Source: Amia ocellicauda (Eukaryota; Chordata; Actinopteri; Amiiformes; Amiidae). From it: a DNA stretch of 64,000 nucleotides. Positions 1 to 9,119 of this stretch are shown piece by piece; the first letter of the stretch is position 1, and each line of letters opens with the position of its first letter. Location: contig NC_089851.1 of NCBI RefSeq assembly GCF_036373705.1, forward strand, positions 52,153,812-52,217,811. The letters are read 5' to 3'. Position numbers and translations under genes: made by a program. The notes beneath the pieces were generated by a model. The model was not told the origin of the DNA. It did not search any database and saw nothing but the letters and a program-made list of their open reading frames with translations.

Positions 1-144
1 CTTGTTATTGTTTCTACTTCTGGCGGTCACCTTGCCAGACTGCGGCTACAGTAACCTTAAGCTGCTTGCTGCGGACGGCCATCTTGGAAAAATGTATTGA
101 GTGTTTTGAAACTTCCTTTCCATTGCCTAGGCCAACATAAACCA

Positions 145-218
145 AGGCACTGCTAGGAGTCGAACCCAGGGTTTCCTGTTTACGAGACAGGCGCTTTGAC
201 CAACTAAGCCACGGTGCC
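145..218 (-). tRNA. tRNA-Thr(CGU)-like, array copy 1
   Basis: The minus strand folds as a 74-nt tRNA: acceptor with six of seven pairs, anticodon stem CCTGT/ACAGG around loop CTCGTAA (anticodon CGT, Thr), and a T-arm containing GGTTCGACTCC. It resembles vertebrate tRNA-Thr. One acceptor mismatch (C6 against A) is shared by all four array copies. Whether it is transcribed cannot be judged here. Confidence 0.85.
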
Positions 219-260
219 AGGACTCTCCCATTCCCCAGTGCCTACACTCAGGCGTAAGAA

Positions 261-359
261 ACAAAACAACAAAACAAAACAAAACAAAACAAAACAAAAC
301 AAAACAAAACAAAACAAAACAAAACAAAACAAAACAAAACAAAACAAAACAAAACAAAA
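261..359. repeat. AAAAC microsatellite, unit 1
   Basis: Pure AAAAC pentamers with one AAC interruption at the 5' end. The tract produces long artificial reading frames in several phases. Confidence 0.95.
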
Positions 360-475
360 TCTGGATGCAGGCTGCAACAAAGGAAGCACACAGAGGTGAA
401 AACGTAAGGTTGATGGGAGCAACAAGCTCCCTGTTGCGACTGTCCAGGGGCGGCAATGGGAATTGGACGTTAGGT

Positions 476-1075
476 AAGTAGCATAGTAGCATAACAGCAG
501 ATCACGGACCACTGTCAATCAGATGCTTGCCTTTCCGTCCATCCATCCATCTATCTATCTATCTATCTTTGACTCTCGATATCTAACTCTCTTGCTTGCT
601 ATCGCTCCCCCAATGGTCAGTAGCATAGTAGCATAACAGCAGATCACGGACCACTGTCAATCAGATGCTTGCCTTGCCGTCCATCCATCCATCTATCTAT
701 CTATCTATCTATGACTCTCGATATCTAACTCTCTTGCTTGCTATCGCTCCCCCAATGGTCAGTAGCATAGTAGCATAACAGCAGATCACGGACCACTGTC
801 AATCAGATGCTTGCCTTGCCGTCCATCCATCCATCTATCTATCTATCTATCTATGACTCTTGATATCTAACTCTCTTGCTTGCTATCGCTACCCCAATGG
901 TCAGTAGAATAGTAGCATATCAGCAGATCATGGACCACAGTCAATCAGATGCTTGCCTTGCCGTCCATCCATCCATCTATCTATCTATCTATCTAGCTAT
1001 CTATCTAGCTATTTAGCTAGCTATCAATCTATGACTCTCAATATCTAACTCTCTTGCTTGCTATCGCTCCCCCAA
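476..1075. repeat. Sub-repeat block, unit 1 (four copies)
   Basis: Four copies of a sub-repeat of about 141 bp start near 482, 623, 763 and 906. Each contains GCAGATCACGGACCACTGTC, a CCATCCATCTATCTAT microsatellite and a CTCTTGCTTGCTATCGCTC segment. The fourth is the most diverged and carries an expanded CTAT/CTAG tail. Confidence 0.9.
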
Positions 1076-1181
1076 TGGTCACGTATGTTGCATTCAACAA
1101 CAAAGAAAATCGTGTGCTGGAAATGATTTCTGGCAACTGTGAAGGAACTGCACGACTGCAGCAAGCACAACACCTCCGTCT

Positions 1182-1255
1182 GTGTCTGTTGCGCAATCGG
1201 TCAGCGTGTTCGGCTGTTAACCGAAAGGATGGTGGTTTGAATCCACCCAGGGACG
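1182..1255 (+). tRNA. tRNA-Asn(GUU)-like, array copy 1
   Basis: A 74-nt cloverleaf with anticodon stem TTCGG/CCGAA around loop CTGTTAA (anticodon GTT, Asn). The acceptor is GTGTCTG against CAGGGAC with one G-G mismatch. The T-arm is GGTGG TTTGAAT CCACC. It closely resembles vertebrate tRNA-Asn except in the acceptor. Confidence 0.85.
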
Positions 1256-1419
1256 GCCCACTTTTCCCCCCGCCCCTTGTTATTGTTTCTACTTCTGGCG
1301 GTCACCTTGCCAGACTGCGGCTACAGTAACCTTAAGCTGCTTGCTGCGGACGGCCATCTTGGAAAAATGTATTGAGTGTTTTGAAACTTCCTTTCCATTG
1401 CCTAGGCCAACATAAACCA

Positions 1420-1493
1420 AGGCACTGCTAGGAGTCGAACCCAGGGTTTCCTGTTTACGAGACAGGCGCTTTGACCAACTAAGCCACGGTGCC
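1420..1493 (-). tRNA. tRNA-Thr(CGU)-like, array copy 2
   Basis: Identical in sequence to the copy at 145-218, including the C-A acceptor mismatch, and sits at the same place in its unit. Confidence 0.85.
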
Positions 1494-1535
1494 AGGACTC
1501 TCCCATTCCCCAGTGCCTACACTCAGGCGTAAGAA

Positions 1536-1624
1536 ACAAAACAACAAAACAAAACAAAACAAAACAAAACAAAACAAAACAAAACAAAACAAAACAAAAC
1601 AAAACAAAACAAAACAAAACAAAA
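1536..1624. repeat. AAAAC microsatellite, unit 2
   Basis: Shorter AAAAC tract in the position equivalent to 261-359. Confidence 0.95.
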
Positions 1625-1740
1625 TCTGGATGCAGGCTGCAACAAAGGAAGCACACAGAGGTGAAAACGTAAGGTTGATGGGAGCAACAAGCTCCCTGTT
1701 GCGACTGTCCAGGGGCGGCAATGGGAATTGGACGTTAGGT

Positions 1741-2182
1741 AAGTAGCATAGTAGCATAACAGCAGATCACGGACCACTGTCAATCAGATGCTTGCCTTTC
1801 CGTCCATCCATCCATCTATCTATCTATCTATCTTTGACTCTCGATATCTAACTCTCTTGCTTGCTATCGCTCCCCCAATGGTCAGTAGCATAGTAGCATA
1901 ACAGCAGATCACGGACCACTGTCAATCAGATGCTTGCCTTGCCGTCCATCCATCCATCTATCTATCTATCTATCTATGACTCTCGATATCTAACTCTCTT
2001 GCTTGCTATCGCTCCCCCAATGGTCAGTAGCATAGTAGCATAACAGCAGATCACGGACCACTGTCAATCAGATGCTTGCCTTGCCGTCCATCCATCCATC
2101 TATCTATCTATCTAGCTATTTAGCTAGCTATCAATCTATGACTCTCAATATCTAACTCTCTTGCTTGCTATCGCTCCCCCAA
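1741..2182. repeat. Sub-repeat block, unit 2 (three copies)
   Basis: Three copies of the 141-bp sub-repeat start near 1747, 1889 and 2030. One fewer copy than in unit 1 explains most of the unit-length difference. Confidence 0.9.
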
Positions 2183-2288
2183 TGGTCACGTATGTTGCAT
2201 TCAACGACAAAGAAAATCGTGTGCTGGAAATGATTTCTGGCAACTGTGAAGGAACTGCACGACTGCAGCAAGCACAACACCTCCGTCT

Positions 2289-2362
2289 GTGTCTGTGGTG
2301 CAATCGGTCAGCGTGTTCGGCTGTTAACCGAAAGGATGGTGGTTTGAATCTACCCAGGGACG
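2289..2362 (+). tRNA. tRNA-Asn(GUU)-like, array copy 2
   Basis: Anticodon GTT as in copy 1. Differences are at the D-arm start (GGTGC instead of TGCGC) and in the T-arm (CTACC instead of CCACC), which weakens one pair. Confidence 0.8.
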
Positions 2363-2526
2363 GCCCACTTTTCCCCCCGCCCCTTGTTATTGTTTCTACT
2401 TCTGGCGGTCACCTTGCCAGACTGCGGCTACAGTAACCTTAAGCTGCTTGCTGCGGACGGCCATCTTGGAAAAATGTATTGAGCGTTTAGAAACTTCCTT
2501 TCCATTGCCTAGGCCAACATAAACCA

Positions 2527-2600
2527 AGGCACTGCTAGGAGTCGAACCCAGGGTTTCCTGTTTACGAGACAGGCGCTTTGACCAACTAAGCCACGGTGCC
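2527..2600 (-). tRNA. tRNA-Thr(CGU)-like, array copy 3
   Basis: Same sequence as copies 1 and 2. Confidence 0.85.
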
Positions 2601-2640
2601 AGGACTCTCCCATTCCCCAGTGCCTACACTCAGGCGTAAG

Positions 2641-2753
2641 AAACAAAACAAAACAAAACAAAACAAAACAAAACAAAACAAAACAAAACAAAACAAAACA
2701 AAACAAAACAAAACAAAACAAAACAAAACAAAACAAAACAAAACAAAACAAAA
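2641..2753. repeat. AAAAC microsatellite, unit 3
   Basis: Longest of the four AAAAC tracts; lacks the AAC interruption present in the other units. Confidence 0.95.
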
Positions 2754-2869
2754 TCTGGATGCAGGCTGCAACAAAGGAAGCACACAGAGGTGAAAACGTA
2801 AGGTTGACGGGAGCAACAAGCTCCCTGTTGCGACTGTCCAGGGGCGGCAATGGGAATTGGACGTTAGGT

Positions 2870-3327
2870 AAGTAGCATAGTAGCATAACAGCAGATCACG
2901 GACCACTGTCAATCAGATGCTTGCCTTTCCGTCCATCCATCCATCTATCTATCTATCTATCTTTGACTCTCGATATCTAACTCTCTTGCTTGCTATCGCT
3001 CCCCCAATGGTCAGTAGCATAGTAGCATAACAGCAGATCACGGACCACTGTCAATCAGATGCTTGCCTTGCCGTCCATCCATCCATCTATCTATCTATCT
3101 ATCTATGACTCTTGATATCTAACTCTCTTGCTTGCTATCGCTACCCCAATGGTCAGTAGAATAGTAGCATATCAGCAGATCATGGACCACAGTCAATCAG
3201 ATGCTTGCCTTGCCGTCCATCCATCCATCTATCTATCTATCTATCTAGCTATCTATCTAGCTATTTAGCTAGCTATCAATCTATGACTCTCAATATCTAA
3301 CTCTCTTGCTTGCTATCGCTCCCCCAA
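2870..3327. repeat. Sub-repeat block, unit 3 (three copies)
   Basis: Sub-repeats begin near 2876, 3017 and 3158. The last matches the diverged terminal sub-repeat of unit 1, including its CTAG tail, which suggests unequal exchange between units. Confidence 0.9.
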
Positions 3328-3433
3328 TGGTCACGTATGTTGCATTCAACAACAAAGAAAATCGTGTGCTGGAAATGATTTCTGGCAACTGTGAAGGAAC
3401 TGCACGACTGCAGCAAGCACAACACCTCCGCCT

Positions 3434-3507
3434 GTGTCTGTTGCGCAATCGGTCAGCGTGTTCGGCTGTTAATCGAAAGGATGGTGGTTTGAATCCACCC
3501 AGGGACG
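3434..3507 (+). tRNA. tRNA-Asn(GUU)-like, array copy 3
   Basis: Anticodon GTT. One anticodon-stem pair has become G-T (TTCGG/TCGAA), which is tolerated. Otherwise like copy 1. Confidence 0.82.
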
Positions 3508-3671
3508 GCCCACTTTTCCCCCCGCCCCTTGTTATTGTTTCTACTTCTGGCGGTCACCTTGCCAGACTGCGGCTACAGTAACCTTAAGCTGCTTGCTGCG
3601 GACGGCCATCTTGGAAAAATGTATTGAGTGTTTTGAAACTTCCTTTCCATTGCCTAGGCCAACATAAACCA

Positions 3672-3745
3672 AGGCACTGCTAGGAGTCGAACCCAGGGTT
3701 TCCTGTTTACGAGACAGGCGCTTTGACCAACTAAGCCACGGTGCC
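3672..3745 (-). tRNA. tRNA-Thr(CGU)-like, array copy 4
   Basis: Same sequence as copies 1-3. Confidence 0.85.
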
Positions 3746-3786
3746 AGGACTCTCCCATTCCCCAGTGCCTACACTCAGGCGTAAGA

Positions 3787-3856
3787 AACAAAACAACAAA
3801 ACAAAACAAAACAAAACAAAACAAAACAAAACAAAACAAAACAAAACAAAACAAAA
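3787..3856. repeat. AAAAC microsatellite, unit 4
   Basis: Shortest AAAAC tract of the array. Confidence 0.95.
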
Positions 3857-3971
3857 TCTGGATGCAGGCTGCAACAAAGGAAGCACACAGAGGTGAAAAC
3901 GTAAGGTTGACGGGAGCAACAAGCTCCCTGTTGCGACTGTCCAGGGGCGGCAATGGGAATTGGACGTTAGG

Positions 3972-4520
3972 TAAGTAGCATAGTAGCATAACAGCAGATC
4001 ACGGACCACTGTCAATCAGATGCTTGCCTTGCCGTCCATCCATCCATCTATCTATCTATCTATCTTTGACTCTCGATATCTAACTCTCTTGCTTGCTATC
4101 GCTCCCCCAATGGTCAGTAGCATAGTAGCATAACAGCAGATCACGGACCACTGTCAATCAGATGCTTGCCTTGCCGTCCATCCATCCATCTATCTATCTA
4201 TCTATCTATGACTCTCGATATCTAACTCTCTTGCTTGCTATCGCTCCCCCAATGGTCAGTAGCATAGTAGCATAACAGCAGATCACGGACCACTGTCAAT
4301 CAGATGCTTGCCTTGCCGTCCATCCATCCATCTATCTATCTATGACTCTCGATATCTAACTCTCTTGCTTGCTATCGCTCCCCCAATGGTCAGTAGCATA
4401 GTAGCATAACAGCAGATCACGGACCACTGTCAATCAGATGCTTGCCTTGCCGTCCATACATCCATCTATCTATGACTCTCGATATCTAACTCTCTTGCTT
4501 GCTATCGCTCCCCCAATGAC
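3972..4520. repeat. Sub-repeat block, unit 4 (four copies)
   Basis: Sub-repeats begin near 3978, 4118, 4262 and 4395, with shrinking CTAT tails. The block ends directly against the truncated tRNA-Asp rather than leading to a tRNA-Asn. Confidence 0.9.
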
Positions 4521-4525
4521 AGGCA

Positions 4526-4570
4526 ATCCCGCGTGACAGGCGGGGATACTCACCACTATACTAACGAGGA
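4526..4570 (-). pseudogene. Truncated tRNA-Asp(GUC)
   Basis: The minus strand carries the first 45 or so bases of a tRNA-Asp: acceptor start TCCTCGT, D-arm, and anticodon stem CCCGC/GCGGG with loop CTGTCAC (anticodon GTC). The T-arm and 3' acceptor are replaced by sub-repeat sequence, so the array breakpoint cuts the gene. Confidence 0.8.
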
Positions 4571-4774
4571 GCCGGGCTTGCCACCTCCCACCTTCTCCGC
4601 CTCCAGATCTTTCGCCACGCCCCTTTCCGATTCTGAATGTCTCAGGGCAAGGCGAGGGCAGCATCGCTGCCTCCCCTGCCTGCTTTATTCCACCTTGTTA
4701 GTGTCCTTCGGTCAGCTCAGGCTCCGGAAAGCAGTCCTGGACCGCGACCCGTTGCGCTAGGGCCCCGCCGGGCA

Positions 4775-4857
4775 GTCAGGATGGCCGAGCGGTCTAAGGC
4801 GCTGCGTTCAGGTCGCAGTCTCCCCTGGAGGTGTGGGTTCGAATCTCACTTCTGACA
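4775..4857 (+). tRNA. tRNA-Leu(CAG)
   Basis: An 83-nt tRNA with the long variable arm of class II tRNAs. Acceptor GTCAGGA pairs with TTCTGAC, and anticodon stem CTGCG/CGCAG surrounds loop TTCAGGT (anticodon CAG). The T-arm contains GGTTCGAATCTC. It is nearly identical to vertebrate tRNA-Leu(CAG) and is the best preserved tRNA in the window. It diverges from the truncated tRNA-Asp 204 bp away, and the same divergent Asp/Leu arrangement recurs twice at the right end. Confidence 0.93.
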
Positions 4858-4974
4858 ACAGTTTGTGCTCCTTTTTGCCCCGTTTGAAACGGGTCAAGGA
4901 TGGCGCCCTCCCTGGTCCTTTCAGCACGTGAGCCAAAAAACGAACGCTTCAGTGACTGCGAAGCGGGGCCAAGC

Positions 4975-5045
4975 GGGCTCGTCCGGGAGTTGAAGCCAGG
5001 GCCTCTCGCACCCGAAGCGAGAATCATACCCTAGACCAACGAGCC
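4975..5045 (-). tRNA. tRNA-Pro(CGG)-like
   Basis: The minus strand starts GGCTCGTTGGTCTAGG and has anticodon stem CTCGC/GCGAG around TTCGGGT (anticodon CGG, Pro) and the 3' end ACGAGCCC. The D-loop is one base short, and the T-stem has a mismatch next to the loop, so it may be weakened. Confidence 0.82.
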
Positions 5046-5311
5046 AAGTTAACGGACGGTGTCGCAGTTTCTGCTGGGCAAGCACGTAACTGCTTGGGGC
5101 AGACCGGGAGACCTACGCTCACTGACTGATAGCATGGACTGTAGCGCTGACGTGTCTTTCCAGAACGGTAACCCCATCCCCAGTGAGACAGCACTGAGAG
5201 CATGGTTCAGCAGGCCCGCAAACAACTGAAAAGAATGCCTCTCCTTGGGTGCAGCTCAGGTGTACACGTTCAGCAAAGGTCTCCATAACAAGCCGGCAAA
5301 CCACATTTCGT

Positions 5312-5520
5312 CCTCCTCCTCCTCAACAACACACTACATGTCCTCCTCCTCCTCAACAACAACAACAACAACAACAAACTTGTAAAATACACATTTTCTT
5401 TAAAGAAAACAAAACACACAGGTGACAGTCTGATTTCCCATCAGCTATACAGGCAACAGTATCTGAGGTCAATAGCCCTCCTTTGTGCAGAGGAGCCCAG
5501 AAGCCAGCCTTCAAGAGCAA
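5312..5520. repeat. Inverted-repeat arm 1 (tRNA-Pro spacer)
   Basis: This spacer, with CCTCCT and CAA repeats and the segment TGACAGTCTGATTTCCCATC, is repeated in inverted orientation at 9848-10049. Each arm is about 200 bp and they enclose about 4.3 kb that includes a Tc1 and a foldback element. Confidence 0.8.
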
Positions 5521-5559
5521 ATGAACAAACACTTCAGTGATTGCAAAGCAGGGCCATGT

Positions 5560-5631
5560 GGGCTCGTCCTGGAGTTGAACCCAGGGCCTCTCACACCCTC
5601 AGCAAGAATCATACCCCTAGACCAACGAGCC
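5560..5631 (-). pseudogene. tRNA-Pro(AGG)-like, altered loop
   Basis: Second copy of the tRNA-Pro unit. The acceptor, D-arm and T-arm are good, but the anticodon loop is TGAGGGT. The anticodon reads AGG (Pro) while the normally invariant T33 is G, so function is doubtful. Confidence 0.75.
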
Positions 5632-5699
5632 AAGCTAATAGGCAGTATTGCATGTTCTCCTGGGAAGCACGTAACTGCTTGAGGCAGACCCTCACCTGA

Positions 5700-6206
5700 T
5701 CACCACATGTGGTTACACTTTAAGAAGGGGTGAGTTTAAGGTCATCGGTAACATCACAAAGGTTGGCAGCATTTTACATGAATATGTAAAGTAAAAAACA
5801 CACACTACATGTAAATAAGCCATACTACTTGTTTAGTGTATGTAAGCTCGTTCTGTAATCATACATCATCCATACTAGTATTTAATAATTTAATTAACTA
5901 TACACAAACTACTTGGTCAATTCACTCTTGTTACCGTGTAATTACAGTGCAAGTAAATTGTAATAATTGTAGCGTTGTATATTGGGCCATATTTTACATG
6001 TAACTATATATTTCATATTTGTCCAATTAATGTACATTTGTTTTTGTTTTTTTTAGCTGGTACCAAAACATTGGTCTCTGGAACTAAAAGGTCGGAAATT
6101 GGAAGAACTATTAATGACAAATGAATGACCGCTGATACAAGTAAATAGTGTTTCCTCAAATCTAAAGTGAGACCTTTTTGAATGAATCTGTAATACATGC
6201 CCTATA
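5700..6206. other. AT-rich sequence with no recognisable gene
   Basis: Low-complexity AT-rich DNA between the tRNA-Pro pair and the first Tc1. I see no coding or structural signal. Confidence 0.6.
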
Positions 6207-7352
6207 CACTCACCTAAAGGATTATTAGGAACACCTGTTCAATTTCTCATTAATGCAATTATCTAACCAATCAATCACATGGCAGTTGCTTCAATGCATT
6301 TAAGGGTGTGGTCCTGGTCAAGACAATCTCCTGAACTCCAAACTGAATGTTTGAATGGGAAAGAAAGGTGATTTAAGCCATTTTGAGCGTGGCATGGTTG
6401 TTGGTGCCAGACGGGCCGGTCTGAGTATTTCACAATCTGCTCAGTTACTGGGATTTTCACGCACAACCATTTCTAGGGTTTACAAAGAATGGTGTGAAAA
6501 GGGAAAAACATCCAGTATGCGGCAGTCCTGTGGGCGAAAATGCCTTGTTGATGCTAGAGGTCAGAGGAGAATGGGCCGACTGATTCAAGCTGATAGAAGA
6601 GCAACTTTGCCTGAAATAACCACTCGTTACAACCGAGGTATGCAGCAAAGCATTTGTGAAGCCACAACACGTACAACCTTGAGGCGGTTGGGCTACAACA
6701 GCAGAAGACCCCACCGGGTACCACTCATCTCCACTACAAATAGGAAAAAGAGGCTACAATTTGCACAAGCCTGGTCTGATGAGTCTCGATTTCTGTTGAG
6801 ACATTCAGATGGTAGAGTCAGAATTTGGCGTAAACAGAATGAGAACATGGATCCATCATGCCTTGTTACCACTGTGCAGGCTGGTGGTGGTGGTGTAATG
6901 GTGTGGGGGATGTTTTCTTGGCACACTTTATGCCCCTTAGTGCCAATTGGGCATCGTTTAAATGCCACGGCCTACCTGAGCATTGTTTCTGACCATGTCC
7001 ATCCCTTTATGACCACCATGTACCCATCCTCTGATGGCTACTTCCAGCAGGATAATGCACCATGTCACAAAGGTCGAATCATTTCAAATTGGTTTCTTGA
7101 ACATGACAATGAGTTCACTGTACTAAACTGGCCCCCACAGTCACCAGATCTCAACCCAATAGAGCATCTTTGGGATGTGGTGGAACGGGAGCTTCGTGCC
7201 CTGGATGTGCATCCCACAAATCTCCATCAATTGCAAGATGCTATCCTATCAATATGGGCCAACATTTCTAAAGAATGCTTTCAGCACCTTGTTGAATCAA
7301 TGCCACGTAGAATTAAGGCAGTTCTGAAGGCAAAAGGGGGTCAAACACCAAG
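6207..7352 (+). mobile_element. Tc1/mariner element, 3'-truncated
   Basis: The left inverted repeat begins CACTCACCTAAAGGATTATT directly after a TA target dinucleotide and leads into a plus-strand transposase gene. Sequence stops resembling the family shortly after the transposase C-terminus, near 7352, and no matching right inverted repeat is present. The copy therefore cannot transpose by itself. Confidence 0.88.
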
Positions 7353-7488
7353 TGAGTACCAAGTGAAATCTATTAAAGTATTGAAGTATCCCAATGTTTT
7401 AAGTTACACTTCATGTATACATGTGTTTGGAAGTTTATCCAAATATATTCTACCAGTATATTTAGAATGCAACATTTTTGCAGTCTAA
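6355..7488 (+). CDS. Tc1-like transposase (DD36E spacing), internally deleted
   Basis: A single open frame of 377 codons encodes a Tc1/mariner transposase. Residues 1-120 form the paired-type DNA-binding region, including the helix-turn-helix stretch SISQSAQLLGFSRTTISRVY. The catalytic core shows D142 (SDESRF), D233 (QQDNAPCH) and E270 ([11 protein letters not shown]). Thirty-six residues separate the last two, unlike the 34 of classic Tc1. Between FAQAW and SDESR about 16 residues usual in the family are missing, an in-frame deletion just before the first catalytic aspartate. Residues after about 332 are flanking AT-rich DNA read in frame. The open frame suggests a young copy, but the deletion and missing right end argue against activity. 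Confidence 0.9.
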   Translation: MGKKGDLSHFERGMVVGARRAGLSISQSAQLLGFSRTTISRVYKEWCEKGKTSSMRQSCGRKCLVDARGQRRMGRLIQADRRATLPEITTRYNRGMQQSICEATTRTTLRRLGYNSRRPHRVPLISTTNRKKRLQFAQAWSDESRFLLRHSDGRVRIWRKQNENMDPSCLVTTVQAGGGGVMVWGMFSWHTLCPLVPIGHRLNATAYLSIVSDHVHPFMTTMYPSSDGYFQQDNAPCHKGRIISNWFLEHDNEFTVLNWPPQSPDLNPIEHLWDVVERELRALDVHPTNLHQLQDAILSIWANISKECFQHLVESMPRRIKAVLKAKGGQTPSEYQVKSIKVLKYPNVLSYTSCIHVFGSLSKYILPVYLECNIFAV

Positions 7489-7911
7489 TATATTCACAGT
7501 ATACAATACATGCAATATGAGATTGTTGTGTATTTAGCAGTATACTAAATGTATATTATAAGGGGACATATATGTATGCATTTTTATATATTTAGTATAA
7601 AATACATGTGTAGATGTTACAGTATATTTGCATATAATTATAGATATATTAAAAACAAGTTTACATATAATTCTGAATATACTTAAGTTATATTAAGCAA
7701 TATTTGTATTGTATAATATAGTGTATTTGACCATATTTCTGTATCAAGTAACATACTAAAACTGCAATTGATATTTAAAAGTATATTTTCACCATATATT
7801 ATAAAATGGTATGCACATTTATAAAACATATTAATACATTAAAATACATTTCATATTTCAGAATATTATATATTTTTAAATATTTTATTTTTGTAAGGGT
7901 ATCTTCCATAA
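7353..7911. other. AT-rich flank
   Basis: Dominated by repeated TATATTTAGTAT-like words. No gene seen. Confidence 0.5.
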
Positions 7912-8097
7912 ATGCAGTTTTACCAAACAAAGGAAAACCAGGAAAGGTTGGTGGAGGAGATTACGCAGTTTTGGCAGCCCATTCTGAAACCCACTGCAGA
8001 ATATATTCTGGCAGGAGGTCTGATTAAAATACTGGAAAATCTTCAATCAAAGTCAAGAAATGTGTCAAAAGGCTTCCAGTTTCCTTTCCTGCCATGA
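7912..8097 (+). other. Unrecognised open frame, possible exon fragment
   Basis: A 61-codon frame in otherwise AT-rich DNA has a protein-like composition (for example QERLVEEITQFWQPILKP). I do not recognise it and see no convincing splice sites, so it may be chance or a decayed exon. Confidence 0.2.
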
Positions 8098-8129
8098 GAA
8101 GTATGCTGATTTCAGAACCTCTATGAAGT

Positions 8130-8420
8130 AGATTCCTTATTTTTCAAAAAATAAGTAATGGTTATTTTTTTCACTGTTTCGTCAATATATTAATAATAAA
8201 CTGTTTTATTTTTTTCTGCAAAATAAGTAAAGTTTACTTATTTATTTCTGGTTCCTGTTTTTTTTTTTTTAAATAAGTAATGGTTATTTATTTTTATCTT
8301 TATTGTTTATTACTTTTTCTGTGAATTCTGATTCTAGTAGTATGAAGAAATAAGTAATAGTTACTCATTCCTTATTTCTGTTTCCCTGTTTTTTCACAAA
8401 ATAAGTAATGGTTATTTCAA
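8130..8420. repeat. Short AAATAAGTAATGGTTATT repeats
   Basis: Four or five imperfect copies of AAATAAGTAATGGTTATTT, spaced 60-90 bp, alternate with T-rich tracts. Related words recur near 9755-9815. Confidence 0.55.
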
Positions 8421-8506
8421 AAATCCCTGTTTGCAAATGTAAGGACTTATAGGACAACAGCATTACATACAGATAGATAACATACATTAGTTATTATGCT
8501 AACAAG

Positions 8507-9077
8507 TGTCCATTATAAACAATCTATTAACAAATTATTGATTATGTTATTGTTATATGATTATTACAAATTATAAATATATTAGACATTTTTATTTAAA
8601 CATTATTGCTATACTATGTAGTTTGCATGTTCTCCCCGTGTCCACGTGGGTTTCCTCCCACCGTCCAAAGACATGTGGGTTAGGTTAATTGGCTTCTCTA
8701 AATTGCCCTGTATGTGGGTGTGTCTGCGTGTGTGTGTGTGTGTGTTGCCCAGCGATGGACTGGGGTCCCGTCCTGGGTGTATTCCTGCCTTGTGCCCTTT
8801 GCCTGCCGGGATCAGTGCTCGGCGACCTTCGCCAGGATAACTGGTTTCAAAAATGGATGGATAATAGCAGCAATTAACTGGCATGGCAGTTAATGATAAT
8901 AGATTGATATCGGTGTGCAAATGTCATGTTATTATACCCTTTATTAAATATGTTATTAAATACCTTAAAACATATTATAGCAAAAAAGTTTAAAAATGTC
9001 TAATATATTTATAATTTGTAAAATTAATCATATAATAATAACATAACATGTTAATAGATTGTTTATAATGGACACTT
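8507..9077. repeat. Foldback (long inverted repeat) with a SINE in its loop
   Basis: The arm at 8507-8606 (TGTCCATTATAAACAATCTA onward) is the reverse complement of about 8970-9077, with few differences. The arms are AT-rich and about 100 bp. The loop of some 360 bp holds the SINE at 8612-8880. It looks like a palindromic MITE into which a SINE inserted. Confidence 0.75.
8612..8880 (+). mobile_element. Fish-type SINE, body and 3' part
   Basis: Contains the sequence familiar from many fish genomes, GTTTGCATGTTCTCCCCGTG, then CCAAAGACATG, GGTTAGGTTAATTGGC, a GT run and a 3' end resembling AAAATGGATGGA. The tRNA-like head is absent. I cannot assign a family name without a repeat library. Confidence 0.7.
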
Positions 9078-9119
9078 AAAATAAAGCATTACCATTATTC
9101 TTAATACATGGATACAAGA

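Larger units (their letters stand above)
1..4525. repeat. Nested tandem array of tRNA-bearing units
   Basis: Three full units and two partial ones follow head to tail. Spacing between equivalent tRNA-Thr genes is 1275, 1107 and 1145 bp. Each unit reads: tRNA-Thr on minus, an AAAAC microsatellite, a block of sub-repeats of about 141 bp (3 or 4 per unit) that end in CTAT repeats, then tRNA-Asn on plus. Length differences between units come from sub-repeat number and microsatellite length. The window begins inside a unit, just after its tRNA-Asn. The last unit has lost tRNA-Asn and joins a truncated tRNA-Asp. Confidence 0.92.
4938..5690. repeat. Tandem duplication of a tRNA-Pro unit (about 585 bp)
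   Basis: The tRNA-Pro gene and both flanks occur twice in the same orientation. The upstream flank is CGCTTCAGTGACTGCGAAGC against CACTTCAGTGATTGCAAAGC. The downstream flank AAGCACGTAACTGCTTG is shared. Equivalent points are about 585 bp apart (4938 and 5522). Confidence 0.85.

Noticed and set aside
127-3989. Long frames rich in the repeated peptide FVLFC or KQNKT near the start of the window
   Set aside because: They arise from AAAAC microsatellites flanked by tRNA-Thr genes, not from proteins.
476-4520. Regularly spaced repeats that might suggest a CRISPR array
   Set aside because: The repeated unit is about 141 bp with near-identical 'spacers' and CTAT microsatellites in a vertebrate genome; this is an ordinary tandem array.
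8609-8920. Open frames across 8609-8920 on both strands
   Set aside because: They lie within a SINE body and a GT run.
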